Notes: generated from the sequence alone by a model not told the origin. A DNA stretch of 64,000 nucleotides from Arenicellaceae bacterium (GCA_029246505.1 JAQWNC010000009.1:84743-148742); one strand, 5' to 3'. Shown: positions 17,924 through 27,175, counted from the first letter of the stretch. Numbers and translations: made by a program.

Positions 17924-19264
17924 TCGAGATGCGTCGGGTTTAATCTCAATTAGCCTAGAATCAGGAAATGAGCAGCGGAAAGTACTTCCAACCTGGAGTT
18001 CACTTTTAATAGCCAGTGTCGCCTCATGCCGCTGCAAAACGTGTTTGACGATAGCTAGACCTAAGCCAGTACCACCTTTATCCCTTGATCGACCTGCATC
18101 TGCTCTATAGAACCGTTCGGTTAAGCGTGACAGATGCCGCTCGGCAATTCCTGCCCCATTATCAATAATCTCCAAGTGCCCGCCAGATTTGTTTCTATAC
18201 CAATGCACTTTGATCAATTCGCCCGCAGGTGTGTACTTAACAGCATTGACTATTAGATTGGTAAACGCGCTTCTAAGCTCATCACCAGACCCCTCAATCA
18301 TTAGATTGGGGTTTACATCAAATTTGAATATGTGTTTTTGGTTACCACTTACGGTCTGGGCAACTTGGTGAATTTCGGTTATTAGCTCCGCCACTAATAC
18401 TGGTGAAGTGCCAGTAGGTTCGGGCTCATGTTCCAATTTAGATAAAAACAGTAAGTCTTCAATTATCGCGTGCATGCGATTACTGTGTTCGGACATTACC
18501 GACAACGCTTTCAAAGATTGCTCGTCAAGGTTTTTGTTATCTTGCAGTACCTCAACATAGCCTTTAAAAACTGTTAAAGGCGTTTTTAGTTCATGGGAGA
18601 CATTCGCTACAAAATCTTTACGTATCGTGTTGGTATCTATCAAGCGAGTAACATCGCGCGCAATAAGTAAATACAGGCCATTCGCATAGGGCACGATTGA
18701 CGTGCTCAATACTAAGCGTTCGTCGACAGGTGCGGGAAACTCGGTGGTCGACTGCTCAGGCGTTAATTCGGAATCACTTGAATACACCTCAGAGAGTAGG
18801 TCAGTAAAACTGGGGTGACGTATTAAGTTACTAATTGGCGTTTTTATATCGCCTGGCCAATGAATGCCGAGGTATCTCTTTGCAGTGCCATTTAACCATT
18901 CAATTTGGCCTTGACCGTCCAATATAACCAAAGCATCGGGTAACGCCGATGCGCCACGTTGAAATTGACTCATATATTGTTGGAGTCGCTTTTTACGTTG
19001 CCGGTTACTTTTTTTAAGCCGATCAAATGCACTGCTAATATCGGAAATCACCCCAGTTGTGTATGGCATAGGGTTTTTCTTCGGCTGTCTAATCCAGTTG
19101 TAAAGTAACCTGAAGCGATTATATTGCCAAAAAATAATAGCGACCGCACCGATCAGTAAACACAATAGCAGCTGATTCAGCATTAAGCCGATTGCAGTAG
19201 CGATGCCACCGACTAAAAAATAGCGATAAATTTCTTCTTTCACCAGTCGATTTCCACTAGCCAA
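17912..19264 (-). CDS. phoR: Phosphate regulon sensor histidine kinase PhoR
   Basis: Membrane sensor kinase that phosphorylates PhoB when phosphate is scarce. The N-terminal membrane region (about 16-47) has two helices and a minimal periplasmic loop, as in E. coli PhoR. A PAS domain (about 105-205) carries LPDALVILDGQGQIEWLNGTA. The H-box is NVSHELKTPLTVFKGY with H224. The ATPase domain (about 300-430) has NLIVNAVKYTP, DNGAGIAERHLSRLTERFYR and GGTGLGLAIVKH. The TTG start at 19264 gives the expected N-terminus; a GTG seven codons later (19243) is an alternative. It lies 22 bp downstream of phoB in the same operon. Confidence 0.93.
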   Translation of the reverse strand: MASGNRLVKEEIYRYFLVGGIATAIGLMLNQLLLCLLIGAVAIIFWQYNRFRLLYNWIRQPKKNPMPYTTGVISDISSAFDRLKKSNRQRKKRLQQYMSQFQRGASALPDALVILDGQGQIEWLNGTAKRYLGIHWPGDIKTPISNLIRHPSFTDLLSEVYSSDSELTPEQSTTEFPAPVDERLVLSTSIVPYANGLYLLIARDVTRLIDTNTIRKDFVANVSHELKTPLTVFKGYVEVLQDNKNLDEQSLKALSVMSEHSNRMHAIIEDLLFLSKLEHEPEPTGTSPVLVAELITEIHQVAQTVSGNQKHIFKFDVNPNLMIEGSGDELRSAFTNLIVNAVKYTPAGELIKVHWYRNKSGGHLEIIDNGAGIAERHLSRLTERFYRADAGRSRDKGGTGLGLAIVKHVLQRHEATLAIKSELQVGSTFRCSFPDSRLIEIKPDASRLKA

Positions 19265-19286
19265 ATTCTTCTATTTTTTACCAGCC

Positions 19287-19979
19287 CTATATTTCACTTG
19301 TAGAGAACCGATACCCCACGCTGCGAACCGTTTTAATATAACTCTCGCAATTGTAGCGCTGAAGAACTTTGCGTAATCGGCGAATATGCACATCAATGGT
19401 TCGTTCTTCAAGGTAAATATTTTCACCCCACACGTTATCCAGAAGCTGTACACGCGAGAACACCCGTTCCACGTGCGACATGAAGAAATGTAGTAATTTA
19501 AACTCGGTAGGGCTGAGTATCAGCAATTGTTTATCAACTGTGACTTGGTGGGTCACGATATCAAGCTGTAGCCGTCCACTTGTTATAGCTTCGCCAGGGT
19601 GTGGTTCTACTAATCTACGTAAGAGGGCATTAATTCGAGACACAAGTTCGCGCGTGGAAAATGGTTTGCTAATGTAGTCATCTGCACCAATATCCAGTCC
19701 GCGAATACGGTCATCTTCATCGTTTCTAGCCGTTAGCATGATGATGCCAATTTGACTAAGCTGGTTATCATTTTTGAGTTTGCGCGCAAAATCTATGCCA
19801 CTAACTCCAGGCATCATCCAGTCCAATAAGATGATATCTGGGTGTTGTTCTGCAATTACAGTTTCTGCCTGGTGAGCGCTTGCAGCATCGAGTACTTTAA
19901 AATCTGCGTTTTCCAGTGTCATGCGAACCATATCGCGAATCGCGCTTTCGTCATCGACAATTAGAATAGTTTTTTTCAT
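19287..19979 (-). CDS. phoB: Phosphate regulon response regulator PhoB
   Basis: OmpR-type transcription factor that binds Pho boxes. The receiver domain has acidic residues D9/D10, phosphoacceptor D53 in LLDWMMPGVSG, T83 and K105 in SKPFSTREL. The C-terminal winged helix (about 130-228) includes LSPTEFKLLHFFMSH, EERTIDVHIRRLRKVL and IKTVRSVGYRF. The protein is 230 aa, the standard size. The minus-strand ATG has no clear Shine-Dalgarno, and a strong Pho box lies only 20 bp upstream, so the transcript leader must be very short or absent. Autoregulation by PhoB is therefore likely. The phoB-phoR order matches the paradigm. Confidence 0.96.
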   Translation of the reverse strand: MKKTILIVDDESAIRDMVRMTLENADFKVLDAASAHQAETVIAEQHPDIILLDWMMPGVSGIDFARKLKNDNQLSQIGIIMLTARNDEDDRIRGLDIGADDYISKPFSTRELVSRINALLRRLVEPHPGEAITSGRLQLDIVTHQVTVDKQLLILSPTEFKLLHFFMSHVERVFSRVQLLDNVWGENIYLEERTIDVHIRRLRKVLQRYNCESYIKTVRSVGYRFSTSEI

Positions 19980-19998
19980 CTACGAGATTTAGCCACTT

Positions 19999-20020
19999 AT
20001 TTATGACAGGCACGTGACGG
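19999..20020 (-). promoter_or_regulatory. Pho box upstream of phoB
   Basis: On the minus strand, CCGTCAC (20020-20014), a 4-bp spacer and CTGTCAT (20009-20003), then an A/T run, form a near-perfect two-half-site Pho box: 6/7 and 7/7 to the half-site. It ends only about 20 bp before the phoB ATG. Confidence 0.78.
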
Positions 20021-20145
20021 CTTATGTAATTAAACCCTAATTTTTCGAAGCAATATACTGGATTCATGAATATTACATTGTTAAAACACAAGCGAGCAAT
20101 CAGGCGGTTACCTTCGTAACTCACATCGCATAGAATAGCGCCAAC

Positions 20146-21033
20146 ATGAAAACCTACGAATTCAACAAGTTACAAAAGCGCTTACGCCACAATGTTGGAA
20201 AAGCGATTGGAGACTTTGGCATGATTGCCGAAGGTGATCGAGTAATGGTGTGTGTATCGGGGGGGAAAGATTCATATACGATGCTGGAAGTGCTTATGGG
20301 GTTACAGAAGACAGCGCCGGTAAACTTTGAGTTGGTGGCCGTTAACCTTGATCAAAAGCAACCTGGATTTCCTGAACATGTGTTGCCGGAATATCTAACC
20401 TTATTGGGGGTTGAGCACCGTATTGTTGAGGAAGACACTTATAGTATTGTCAAAGAAAAAATTCCAGAAGGTAAAACCACATGTTCTCTATGCTCTAGAT
20501 TGCGAAGAGGCATTCTGTACCGTGTTGCTAAAGAGTTGGGAGCTACAAAAATAGCGTTAGGTCATCATATGGACGATATGGTTGAAACGTTGTTTCTGAA
20601 TATGTTTCACGGAGCGCGCATGAAAAGCATGCCTGCCAAATTGATTAGCGACGATAAGCAGAATATCGTGATTCGCCCGTTGGCTTATTGTAGGGAAAAA
20701 GATATTGGCACATTTTCGGCCATTCGGAAGTATCCGATTATTCCGTGTAATTTGTGCGGGTCGCAAGAAAATCTTGCTCGCAAAAAAGTTAAAACAATGT
20801 TGGCAGTTTGGGAGCGTGAGCAACCTGGTAGAGTTGTAAACGTTTTTCGAGCTATGCAGCGTATTACTCCGAGCCACTTATTGGATGCTGATTTATTTGA
20901 TTTTGAAGGCTTGCAGCTAGAGCTAGCTGACGAGCTATCTGATTTGGATACTGCCTTTGACTTTGAGTTGCCAGCAGCAACACTGGGTCTAGATGCAGGA
21001 CAGAAAATTATGAATTTTACTCGTCTAAAATGA
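20146..21033 (+). CDS. ttcA: tRNA 2-thiocytidine(32) synthetase TtcA
   Basis: ATP-dependent, iron-sulfur tRNA thiolase that makes 2-thiocytidine at position 32. The PP-loop is SGGKDS (residues 38-43). Cluster and catalytic cysteines are C113/C116 in [12 protein letters not shown] and C201/C204 in [11 protein letters not shown]. The [18 protein letters not shown] block is typical of the TtcA/TtuA group. The protein has 295 residues. It is divergent from phoB across 166 bp. Its stop overlaps the start of the following DksA-like gene (ATGA), so the two are translated together. Confidence 0.95.
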   Translation: MKTYEFNKLQKRLRHNVGKAIGDFGMIAEGDRVMVCVSGGKDSYTMLEVLMGLQKTAPVNFELVAVNLDQKQPGFPEHVLPEYLTLLGVEHRIVEEDTYSIVKEKIPEGKTTCSLCSRLRRGILYRVAKELGATKIALGHHMDDMVETLFLNMFHGARMKSMPAKLISDDKQNIVIRPLAYCREKDIGTFSAIRKYPIIPCNLCGSQENLARKKVKTMLAVWEREQPGRVVNVFRAMQRITPSHLLDADLFDFEGLQLELADELSDLDTAFDFELPAATLGLDAGQKIMNFTRLK

Positions 21034-21377
21034 GCGCCGAATTAGATGTGAAGTACTTTGAGCAGGGCTTACTAGATAAGCAGGAGGAGCTACTTGGTGT
21101 TAGTGAACTGAGCAGGCAAGCGTCCAGTACAGTCGAGCTAGATCAAACCCGAGTAGGGCGATTGTCGCGTATCGATGCTATGCAAATGCAGGAGATGTCA
21201 AAAGCCACCGATGCCCGTAGAAGTGGTGAGTTGCGTCGCGTAACGGCGGCGTTAGCCAGAATAGACAGTGGAGATTACGGATATTGTGTTGAATGTGGTG
21301 AGACCATACCTGCTGCACGTCTAAAGATTGATATGGCTGCAACACATTGTGTTCCTTGTGCCTCTACTACCGATTAA
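21030..21377 (+). CDS. TraR/DksA-family C4 zinc-finger protein
   Basis: A 115-residue DksA-like protein. It has an N-terminal helical hairpin (about 5-75) and a C4 zinc finger, C86/C89 (YCVECG) and C107/C110 (HCVPC). Unlike the true DksA at 9153, it lacks a DPxDRA tip; the tip region reads [15 protein letters not shown], a pattern shared by many short TraR/DksA-like proteins. It may bind the RNA polymerase secondary channel without ppGpp, or have another role; this is inference. The ATG overlaps the ttcA stop, suggesting linked expression. A short ACGCAA/TTGCGT hairpin with a TTTT tail follows at 21551. Confidence 0.85.
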   Translation: MSAELDVKYFEQGLLDKQEELLGVSELSRQASSTVELDQTRVGRLSRIDAMQMQEMSKATDARRSGELRRVTAALARIDSGDYGYCVECGETIPAARLKIDMAATHCVPCASTTD

Positions 21378-21550
21378 AATCTTTCAACGGTTTGAGTTTA
21401 GAATCGCAAAACGCAAATTTATTTGGTTCTAATAAGCTCACGGCTATTGATAATCCAATTGCTGTGAACTACCATCACTTAGTGCACACGGTTGCACCGG
21501 TGTGGGCTATGGTTAAATCAGAATTAACCATATTCTAAGCTTCCACCATT

Positions 21551-21570
21551 ACGCAAGTTATTGCGTTTTA
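21551..21570 (+). terminator. Weak hairpin terminator after DksA-like gene
   Basis: A 6-bp stem, ACGCAA (21551-21556) with TTGCGT (21561-21566), has a 4-nt loop and continues into TTTTA. It is short and AT-balanced, so termination strength is doubtful. Confidence 0.35.
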
Positions 21571-21588
21571 GCAGCATTACCAAATGAT

Positions 21589-21623
21589 AGGAACAGCGAG
21601 GGGTATGTTTTCTCGCTGTTCCT
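21589..21623. repeat. Perfect 12-bp inverted repeat
   Basis: AGGAACAGCGAG (21589-21600) and CTCGCTGTTCCT (21612-21623) are exact reverse complements around an 11-nt loop. They lie just upstream of the amidohydrolase gene's ribosome-binding region. There is no T tract after it; an 8-bp palindrome AGCCGGCT follows at 21624-21631. It could be a transcript-end hairpin for the upstream operon or a leader structure or operator for the downstream one. Confidence 0.75.
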
Positions 21624-21662
21624 AGCCGGCTAATAGTACGTAATTTAATAGAGGAAGAAATT

Positions 21663-23357
21663 ATGAAATTTTTAAAGTTTGGGCTACTAGTCCTGATTGT
21701 TCAATCAACAGCTGTTTTTTCGTTGAATGCACAGGAGGTGCCGGACCAGATTTTTACCAACGGTAAGATAATTACTGTGGATGACTATTTCTCGATTCAA
21801 CAAGCAGTTGCTATAGCGGGAGATAGAATTGTTGCCGTCGGTAGTAATGATGAGATCAGTGATTTGGCAGGCCCTGAAACACAGATGATAGATTTGTCGG
21901 GAAAGACCGTAGTTCCAGGCCTGATTGATAACCATAATCATGTGGTGCGAGCAACCGAGTATTGGCCGAATGAGGCACGTTTGGATGGTGTAACTAGCCG
22001 GGCGCAAGCGTTAGAAATTGTTAGAGATAAAGTGCAAGATCTCGCAGATGATGCTTGGTTAATGTCACTCGGCGGTTGGCAGGAGAGTCAATTCACGGAT
22101 AGCCAAGCGGATTTTACTCTGTCAGAAGTAGATGGCTTAGCTTCTGATCGGCCAGTTTTTTTGCAGTCTAATTATCACCACATTTACGGAAATACCGCGT
22201 GGTTTGAGGCGATGGGGATACCATTGTCGGTTTCCCCGGGGTCTGTTGACGAACTCGATGGTTTAGCAAAGTATGTCGCGCGAGATGAGAACGGCAATAT
22301 TACCGGTCGATTGAACGGCGGGTTTCCGATGATTACTGAGGCGATAAAGCGATTTCCACCGGTTTCGGCTGACCAGCAAGTAGATGCTATCAAAATTGCA
22401 TTTAGCTATATGAACAGCATTGGGTTGACCAGCGTGTTCGATCCGGGTGGCGTTGGAATAAAACAGGAAAGTTATGCGCGTACAGAGGCATTGGCAAAAT
22501 CCGAGGGAATCAATGTGCGAATTTTTCATACGTTAAATGCAAATGTTCCTGCTACTGCGGAAGCGGCAGATCTGCTTATTGACCGGATTCGTTCGACTAG
22601 GCCTTTTCAGGGAGACTCTACATTTGACTTAGTCGCCATGGGAGAGATTTATTATGGCCCATTTCATTGGGATGGTGTTTTTGATCCGGTTGTACCAGAA
22701 CCGGCTGATATTGTAGAAGGCCGTAAAATATTGACAGCTGCCGCCGAAGGCGGCTGGCCAGTGCAAACGCACGCGATGCAGCCTGAAACTATGGATATCT
22801 TGTTGGATGTAATGACTGATATTAATGAAGAACACCCTATTCGCCAATTGCGCTGGTCGATTACGCATGCTGACAATATCGGCGCTTCGCAAATTGAGAG
22901 GGCCAGGCATCTTGGTATGAACCTACAGATGCGTAGTATTTCTGTGTTGGGTAACCGGAAGCCAGTGGTTGAAAAGTTTGGAGATGCTGCCTACGACATG
23001 CCGCCATTGCGCTTGGTGCAGGATAGTGGAATACCGTTTGGGCTTGGAACCGATGGAACAAAGGCGAACCAAATCGCGCCATTCGTCACATTGTGGTGGG
23101 CGGTGACTGGCAAAGCATTGAGTGGTGAGTCGGTTATGCGGCAAACGCTGACTCGAGAAGAAGCTTTGATCGCACATAGCCGGTCAAATGCTTATTTAAT
23201 GTTTCAAGAGGCAAATCTAGGTTCAATAAAACCTGGATTGCTGGCTGACATGTTAATTCTGGATCGGGATTATTTAACCGTTCCAGAAGATCAAATAAAA
23301 GATATTCGACCAGTTGCTACAATTGTAGGGGGACGTCTGGTTAGCGGTGAATTTTAA
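21663..23357 (+). CDS. Exported amidohydrolase (YtcJ-like, amidohydrolase_3)
   Basis: Metal-dependent hydrolase of the amidohydrolase superfamily. A signal peptide (about 1-23, ending SLNA-QE) sends it to the periplasm. The N-terminal half-barrel strand PDQIFTNGKIITVDDYFSI precedes the metal motif H91-N-H93 in PGLIDNHNH. Late conserved elements are ITHADNI and FGLGTDGTKAN, with the terminal metal aspartate in GTDG, then SIKPGLLADMLILDRDYL. At 564 aa it resembles YtcJ-type enzymes, whose substrates are mostly unknown. GAGGAAG lies 6-7 nt before the ATG. It is first of three co-directional exported proteins with the TPR lipoprotein and DUF6152 protein. Confidence 0.88.
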   Translation: MKFLKFGLLVLIVQSTAVFSLNAQEVPDQIFTNGKIITVDDYFSIQQAVAIAGDRIVAVGSNDEISDLAGPETQMIDLSGKTVVPGLIDNHNHVVRATEYWPNEARLDGVTSRAQALEIVRDKVQDLADDAWLMSLGGWQESQFTDSQADFTLSEVDGLASDRPVFLQSNYHHIYGNTAWFEAMGIPLSVSPGSVDELDGLAKYVARDENGNITGRLNGGFPMITEAIKRFPPVSADQQVDAIKIAFSYMNSIGLTSVFDPGGVGIKQESYARTEALAKSEGINVRIFHTLNANVPATAEAADLLIDRIRSTRPFQGDSTFDLVAMGEIYYGPFHWDGVFDPVVPEPADIVEGRKILTAAAEGGWPVQTHAMQPETMDILLDVMTDINEEHPIRQLRWSITHADNIGASQIERARHLGMNLQMRSISVLGNRKPVVEKFGDAAYDMPPLRLVQDSGIPFGLGTDGTKANQIAPFVTLWWAVTGKALSGESVMRQTLTREEALIAHSRSNAYLMFQEANLGSIKPGLLADMLILDRDYLTVPEDQIKDIRPVATIVGGRLVSGEF

Positions 23358-23460
23358 ATCAGCATAAGACCTAAGCTCTAGAGATAAACATACACCCTGG
23401 CTGCAATGTGCTTGGGTTTATCGTTAAAACAATAAATTTTTACTACAGGAGATTCACGGA

Positions 23461-25059
23461 ATGCGTAATGGTTTCACAGCACTTTTAATTTGTTTCGGCC
23501 TCACGGCCTGTGTTGGTATGGAGAAGACAGGTGAAAGTAATTCACTAGATGACGGACTGGCTGCTTTTCAAAAGCCAGTTGACTATATCCCATCAGCATT
23601 GGGGCCGCATTCATGGGCAGTGACAAGCGCCAACGACATGGCGCAAAATTACTTTAATCAGGGTCTGCAGTTGCGTTACGCCTATAGCGTTGATGATGCG
23701 GCTAGAAGTTTCCGTGAAGCACGCCTCGCTGATCCTGCTTGCGCGATGTGCTACTGGGGTGAAGCCTTTGCATTGGGTGCATTTTTGAATGGTGGTATGA
23801 CCGCTGAGAAAGCACCTTTCGCACATCAAGCAATTGAAAAAGCGGTCGAGCTTTCAGCAAACGCTACTGAAATGGAGCGAGATCTTATTATGGCTGCTCG
23901 TGATCGATACCCAGCTGATTTTGATACCGACAATGCGGAGCCTATAAATCAGGCATTTGCAGAGCGAATGAAGCTTGTTTACGAAAAATACACTGATCAT
24001 CACGATGTAGCATTTGTCTATGCGGCTTCAATTTTCTTGCTTGAGGAGCGAAGGGGTCGACGCGATATTGAGGAACCGGGTTTGATCCATTTGCATGGGG
24101 TACTAACAGGTATTTTGACTGAAAATATTGCTCATCCGGGCGCCTGCCATTTATATATTCACGCGACGGAGTCGAGTCAGCAGCCTGAATTAGCGTTGGA
24201 ATGTGCAGAGTATCTTAGCGATGCAATTCCCGTGGCAAGCCATATTCAACATATGCCTTCACACACCTGGAACGAAGTGGGTTATTGGGGTAAATCGGTG
24301 CGGGCTAACATAACTGCATACCAGTCCGATCTTAAATCCAGAGAAAACCAGGGTTTTGCTTACGCGACTATGCACAATTTACATATGTTGCTATTTGCAG
24401 CCTCAATGGATGGCCAAAGCGCAATAGCAACGCAGGCTGGTAAAGATTATGCTAAGGAGACGGGTAATAGTATGTACCAGGCTCTTACGCTTCTCCGCTT
24501 TGGTCGCTATGACGAAATACCCGCTATAAGTTCAAGACCTAGCGGTGATATTGAAGGTGGCTTTTGGGATTTTGCTCAAGGCTATGCAGCGTTAAAAAAT
24601 GGAAATCAGAATGAAGCCAGACGTTATCTCAGCAAGGTGCAGGACCTAGCGGCTACGTCAGAGGCTGAGTTTCGCTGGCATGATGCGGAGCATTTAATGG
24701 GACTATCTGCAGCCATTCTTGAGGGTGAAATACATCGGATAAATGGTGAGATGGATGAGGCAATCGCAGCCTTTCGTCGAGCAGTAATGTTTGATGATGA
24801 GCAACCTTATGATGAGCCTGAACCGATCCCCTATGCTGCTCGACATTGGCTTGGGGCCGCACTTCTTGAAACAAAACAATACGCAGAAGCAGAACAGGAG
24901 TATCGTACTGAACTCGCTGATCATCCACACAATGTGTGGTCATTGCACGGATTGAAGATCGCTTTATCCGCGCAAGGTAAATCCGATGCTGAAGTCGACG
25001 CAGACTATCTTGAAAGTAGTGCTCGTATGGATGTTTGGATCACAAGTTCTGTTATGTGA
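23461..25059 (+). CDS. TPR-repeat lipoprotein with conserved Cys/His clusters
   Basis: Predicted outer-membrane or periplasmic lipoprotein. The signal peptide ends in the lipobox LTAC, with acylated Cys17. The body is a tetratricopeptide solenoid (QNYFNQGLQLRYAYSVDDAARSFREA near 62-90; FRRAVMFDDEQPYDEPEPIPYAARHWLGA near 440). A CAMC motif sits in the first repeats. Histidines cluster at H225, H230, H234 and H261, H264, H268 (HIQHMPSHTW), a pattern conserved in this TPR family as I recall it. The clusters could bind metal; that is inference. It lies between the exported amidohydrolase and a DUF6152 protein, with 60-100 bp gaps, suggesting one operon. Confidence 0.8.
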   Translation: MRNGFTALLICFGLTACVGMEKTGESNSLDDGLAAFQKPVDYIPSALGPHSWAVTSANDMAQNYFNQGLQLRYAYSVDDAARSFREARLADPACAMCYWGEAFALGAFLNGGMTAEKAPFAHQAIEKAVELSANATEMERDLIMAARDRYPADFDTDNAEPINQAFAERMKLVYEKYTDHHDVAFVYAASIFLLEERRGRRDIEEPGLIHLHGVLTGILTENIAHPGACHLYIHATESSQQPELALECAEYLSDAIPVASHIQHMPSHTWNEVGYWGKSVRANITAYQSDLKSRENQGFAYATMHNLHMLLFAASMDGQSAIATQAGKDYAKETGNSMYQALTLLRFGRYDEIPAISSRPSGDIEGGFWDFAQGYAALKNGNQNEARRYLSKVQDLAATSEAEFRWHDAEHLMGLSAAILEGEIHRINGEMDEAIAAFRRAVMFDDEQPYDEPEPIPYAARHWLGAALLETKQYAEAEQEYRTELADHPHNVWSLHGLKIALSAQGKSDAEVDADYLESSARMDVWITSSVM

Positions 25060-25126
25060 TCAAATGTATTTTTAGACTGCTTATTGTTCGAAAGAGATAT
25101 TAATTAATACCGTTAGGAGATTTTTT

Positions 25127-26200
25127 ATGAATGTAAATCTAAGACTTGTGATTACTGGTTTACTACTAGTATTACCACTATCAGTTTTTAGTCACCATTC
25201 TAATTCAGAGTTCGATCAAAGTGTTGATACTGAATTTGAGGGCAAGGTTGTACAGGTGCTATGGAGAAACCCGCATATCTTGATAGATGTTGCGACCACA
25301 GATGAGAGCGGAGTAGAAACAGTCTGGCATCTTGAAGGCTCTGCGGTTAGTGCGCAGCATCGACAGGGTGTAGAAGCGGGGCTTATTCAAGAGGGTCAGC
25401 AAGTTCGTATTGCTGGGTGGGCGTCCACCCGTCGAGACAAACATTTACTTGTTAATCATGTGCTATTGCCAGATTCAGTTGAGTTGTTGGTTGGCAATGT
25501 TCGGGAACCACGCTGGTCACAAACGGGCCTTGGTGAAGAGCGATTTATGGGACTGGCGGCGTCGCCCGAACAGCCGCTCGATGAGTCTTTAGGCGAAGCC
25601 GAACGGTTATTTCGGGTTTGGGTTCGTGCTACTGGTTCGTGGTATTTTAAGGGCGCCGATGCTTACCAGTTGACCGAGCAAGCCTTAGTCGCAAAAGCGG
25701 CATGGAATGAATTTGAGGATAATCCCTTGCTAAATTGCACGCCACCAGGAATGCCTGCAGTTATGGGTAATCCCTATCCGATGCAGTTCGTTCAATTAGA
25801 TGACACTATTGAGCTACGCTTCGAGGAGTTTGATGCGGTTCGTACGATTCATCTTGACGATGCTGCGGTGGTTGCCCAGCAGCCACTGTCTCATCTTGGA
25901 TATTCCGTTGGCCACTGGGAAGAAAATACCCTAGTTGTTAAAACCAATAGAATCAATTGGCCTTATTTTGATCGAGTTGGGGTTCCGCAAAGTGATGCAG
26001 TTGAAGTGGTAGAACGCTTTACGGCGGTTGATGTCGATAATCAGGACAAACTAATTTATCGGTTGACTATCAGTGATCCCGCGACGCTTAACGAACCATT
26101 CACCTGGAATGGTGAATTTGTTGGAAAAGATGGGGAAGTCGTAGAGCGGTACGAATGCGTTTTAGAAGAATCAGTGGCGCAAAACACTCCGCAACCCTAG
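25127..26200 (+). CDS. Exported DUF6152-type protein with C-terminal GHWE domain
   Basis: Periplasmic protein of unknown function, 357 aa. TAGGAG precedes the ATG. The signal peptide is predicted to end at VFS, just before H23-H24, so the mature chain would begin His-His. A small DUF6152 beta domain (about 23-120) has the WRNPH motif with H50. After a linker, a second domain (about 160-350) carries NCTPPGMPAVM, EEFDAVRTIHLDD, VGHWEENTLVVKT and ERF; the same domain recurs at 60117. A third, stand-alone DUF6152 domain is encoded at 48115. No enzymatic motif was recognised. A metal-binding role is proposed in the findings. Confidence 0.78.
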   Translation: MNVNLRLVITGLLLVLPLSVFSHHSNSEFDQSVDTEFEGKVVQVLWRNPHILIDVATTDESGVETVWHLEGSAVSAQHRQGVEAGLIQEGQQVRIAGWASTRRDKHLLVNHVLLPDSVELLVGNVREPRWSQTGLGEERFMGLAASPEQPLDESLGEAERLFRVWVRATGSWYFKGADAYQLTEQALVAKAAWNEFEDNPLLNCTPPGMPAVMGNPYPMQFVQLDDTIELRFEEFDAVRTIHLDDAAVVAQQPLSHLGYSVGHWEENTLVVKTNRINWPYFDRVGVPQSDAVEVVERFTAVDVDNQDKLIYRLTISDPATLNEPFTWNGEFVGKDGEVVERYECVLEESVAQNTPQP

Positions 26201-26236
26201 CAAACAGTTAGCTAAGAAATTAATCCGCGTAGAGGG

Positions 26237-27157
26237 TTAGGTATCGTCTATGTTGAGTATTTGAGTTAAATCAGCATCGCCAAAGCATCGTTTAAGCAAA
26301 GCATCCAACTGTTGTTTAGCCGATGCACTAATAGATTTTGCTGGTAAGCGAAGATGATTGCTATCAATTAATCCGCGTAGACGAAGAATTTCTTTTCGAA
26401 TCGCCGTTCCGGGCTGCTGCTCAAATACGATTAGCGGCAGGTACTTATGGTAAATGCTCCATGCAGTATCATGGTTGCCCGCATTAAATTGATCAATGAT
26501 CGCGCGTAGAATTTCAGGGAAAGCAAAACCGGTATTGAACCCGCTGGAACCGGATTCCAGATCATAAATGCCGTAAAGCGCACCAAGCCCGGTTAACATA
26601 GTGATGTCCCGGCCGCCAAAGCTATCCTTCAAAAGGGCGATACGCTGAGGGCTTGGCAATGCTTCGGCCTTCAGGCACTTGATGCTTGGGATTTCACTTA
26701 CCATCCGAATGATTAAGTCCGTCGACATATTAACCGCGGTGATTTGCGGATGGTCTTGCAATACTATTGGCAAATCTATGCCGTCTGCCACCGCTTTTAT
26801 ATACTCAAACAGGGCCTGTTCGTTTGGCACAGGCAACTTAACTGGCGCGACCATGAGTGCTGACGCGCCAGCATTTTTCGCCATTTTTGCAGTTTCGATG
26901 GTTCCTTGTGTTCCGGTGTGAGAGACCGTTGCAATGACGGGCAACCTTCCGTCGGTTGCTTTGACTGCTGTAGTGATCAAAGACTCTTTTTCAGAGTCTA
27001 CAAGTCGATTGGACTCGCCCAGCAGCCCGCTTACTGTGATCCCATCAACCCCCGATTTTTCGATGAATTGAATCATCTTTGTGAGCGAGGCCAAATCTAC
27101 CGATTCGTCATCTTTAAACGGCGTGGCAAGAATTGGAATTACACCTGAAAAATTCAT
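26237..27157 (-). CDS. DapA-family (DHDPS-like) aldolase/lyase
   Basis: Class I pyruvate-type aldolase fold, 306 aa. The Schiff-base lysine is K163 in IKCLKAE, and the N-terminal GVIPILATPF and GITVSGLLGES loops are conserved. The tyrosine used as proton relay in true DapA (YNxP) is replaced: the region reads QDHP (residues 134-137), as in catabolic or uncharacterised members. It is therefore unlikely to make lysine precursors. More likely it cleaves or dehydrates a keto-deoxy acid; the actual substrate is unknown. It is the last gene of a minus-strand set with an SDR and an FAH-family hydrolase, which fits sugar-acid or hydroxy-acid breakdown. Confidence 0.82.
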   Translation of the reverse strand: MNFSGVIPILATPFKDDESVDLASLTKMIQFIEKSGVDGITVSGLLGESNRLVDSEKESLITTAVKATDGRLPVIATVSHTGTQGTIETAKMAKNAGASALMVAPVKLPVPNEQALFEYIKAVADGIDLPIVLQDHPQITAVNMSTDLIIRMVSEIPSIKCLKAEALPSPQRIALLKDSFGGRDITMLTGLGALYGIYDLESGSSGFNTGFAFPEILRAIIDQFNAGNHDTAWSIYHKYLPLIVFEQQPGTAIRKEILRLRGLIDSNHLRLPAKSISASAKQQLDALLKRCFGDADLTQILNIDDT

Positions 27158-27175
27158 TTTTTTAGGTCCGGTGTC

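Noticed and set aside
21030..21377. Second true dksA
   Set aside because: It lacks the acidic DPxDRA tip and is shorter; only the TraR/DksA zinc-finger family is supported.
26237..27157. Assignment as biosynthetic dapA (4-hydroxy-tetrahydrodipicolinate synthase)
   Set aside because: The proton-relay tyrosine motif is absent and the neighbours are catabolic.
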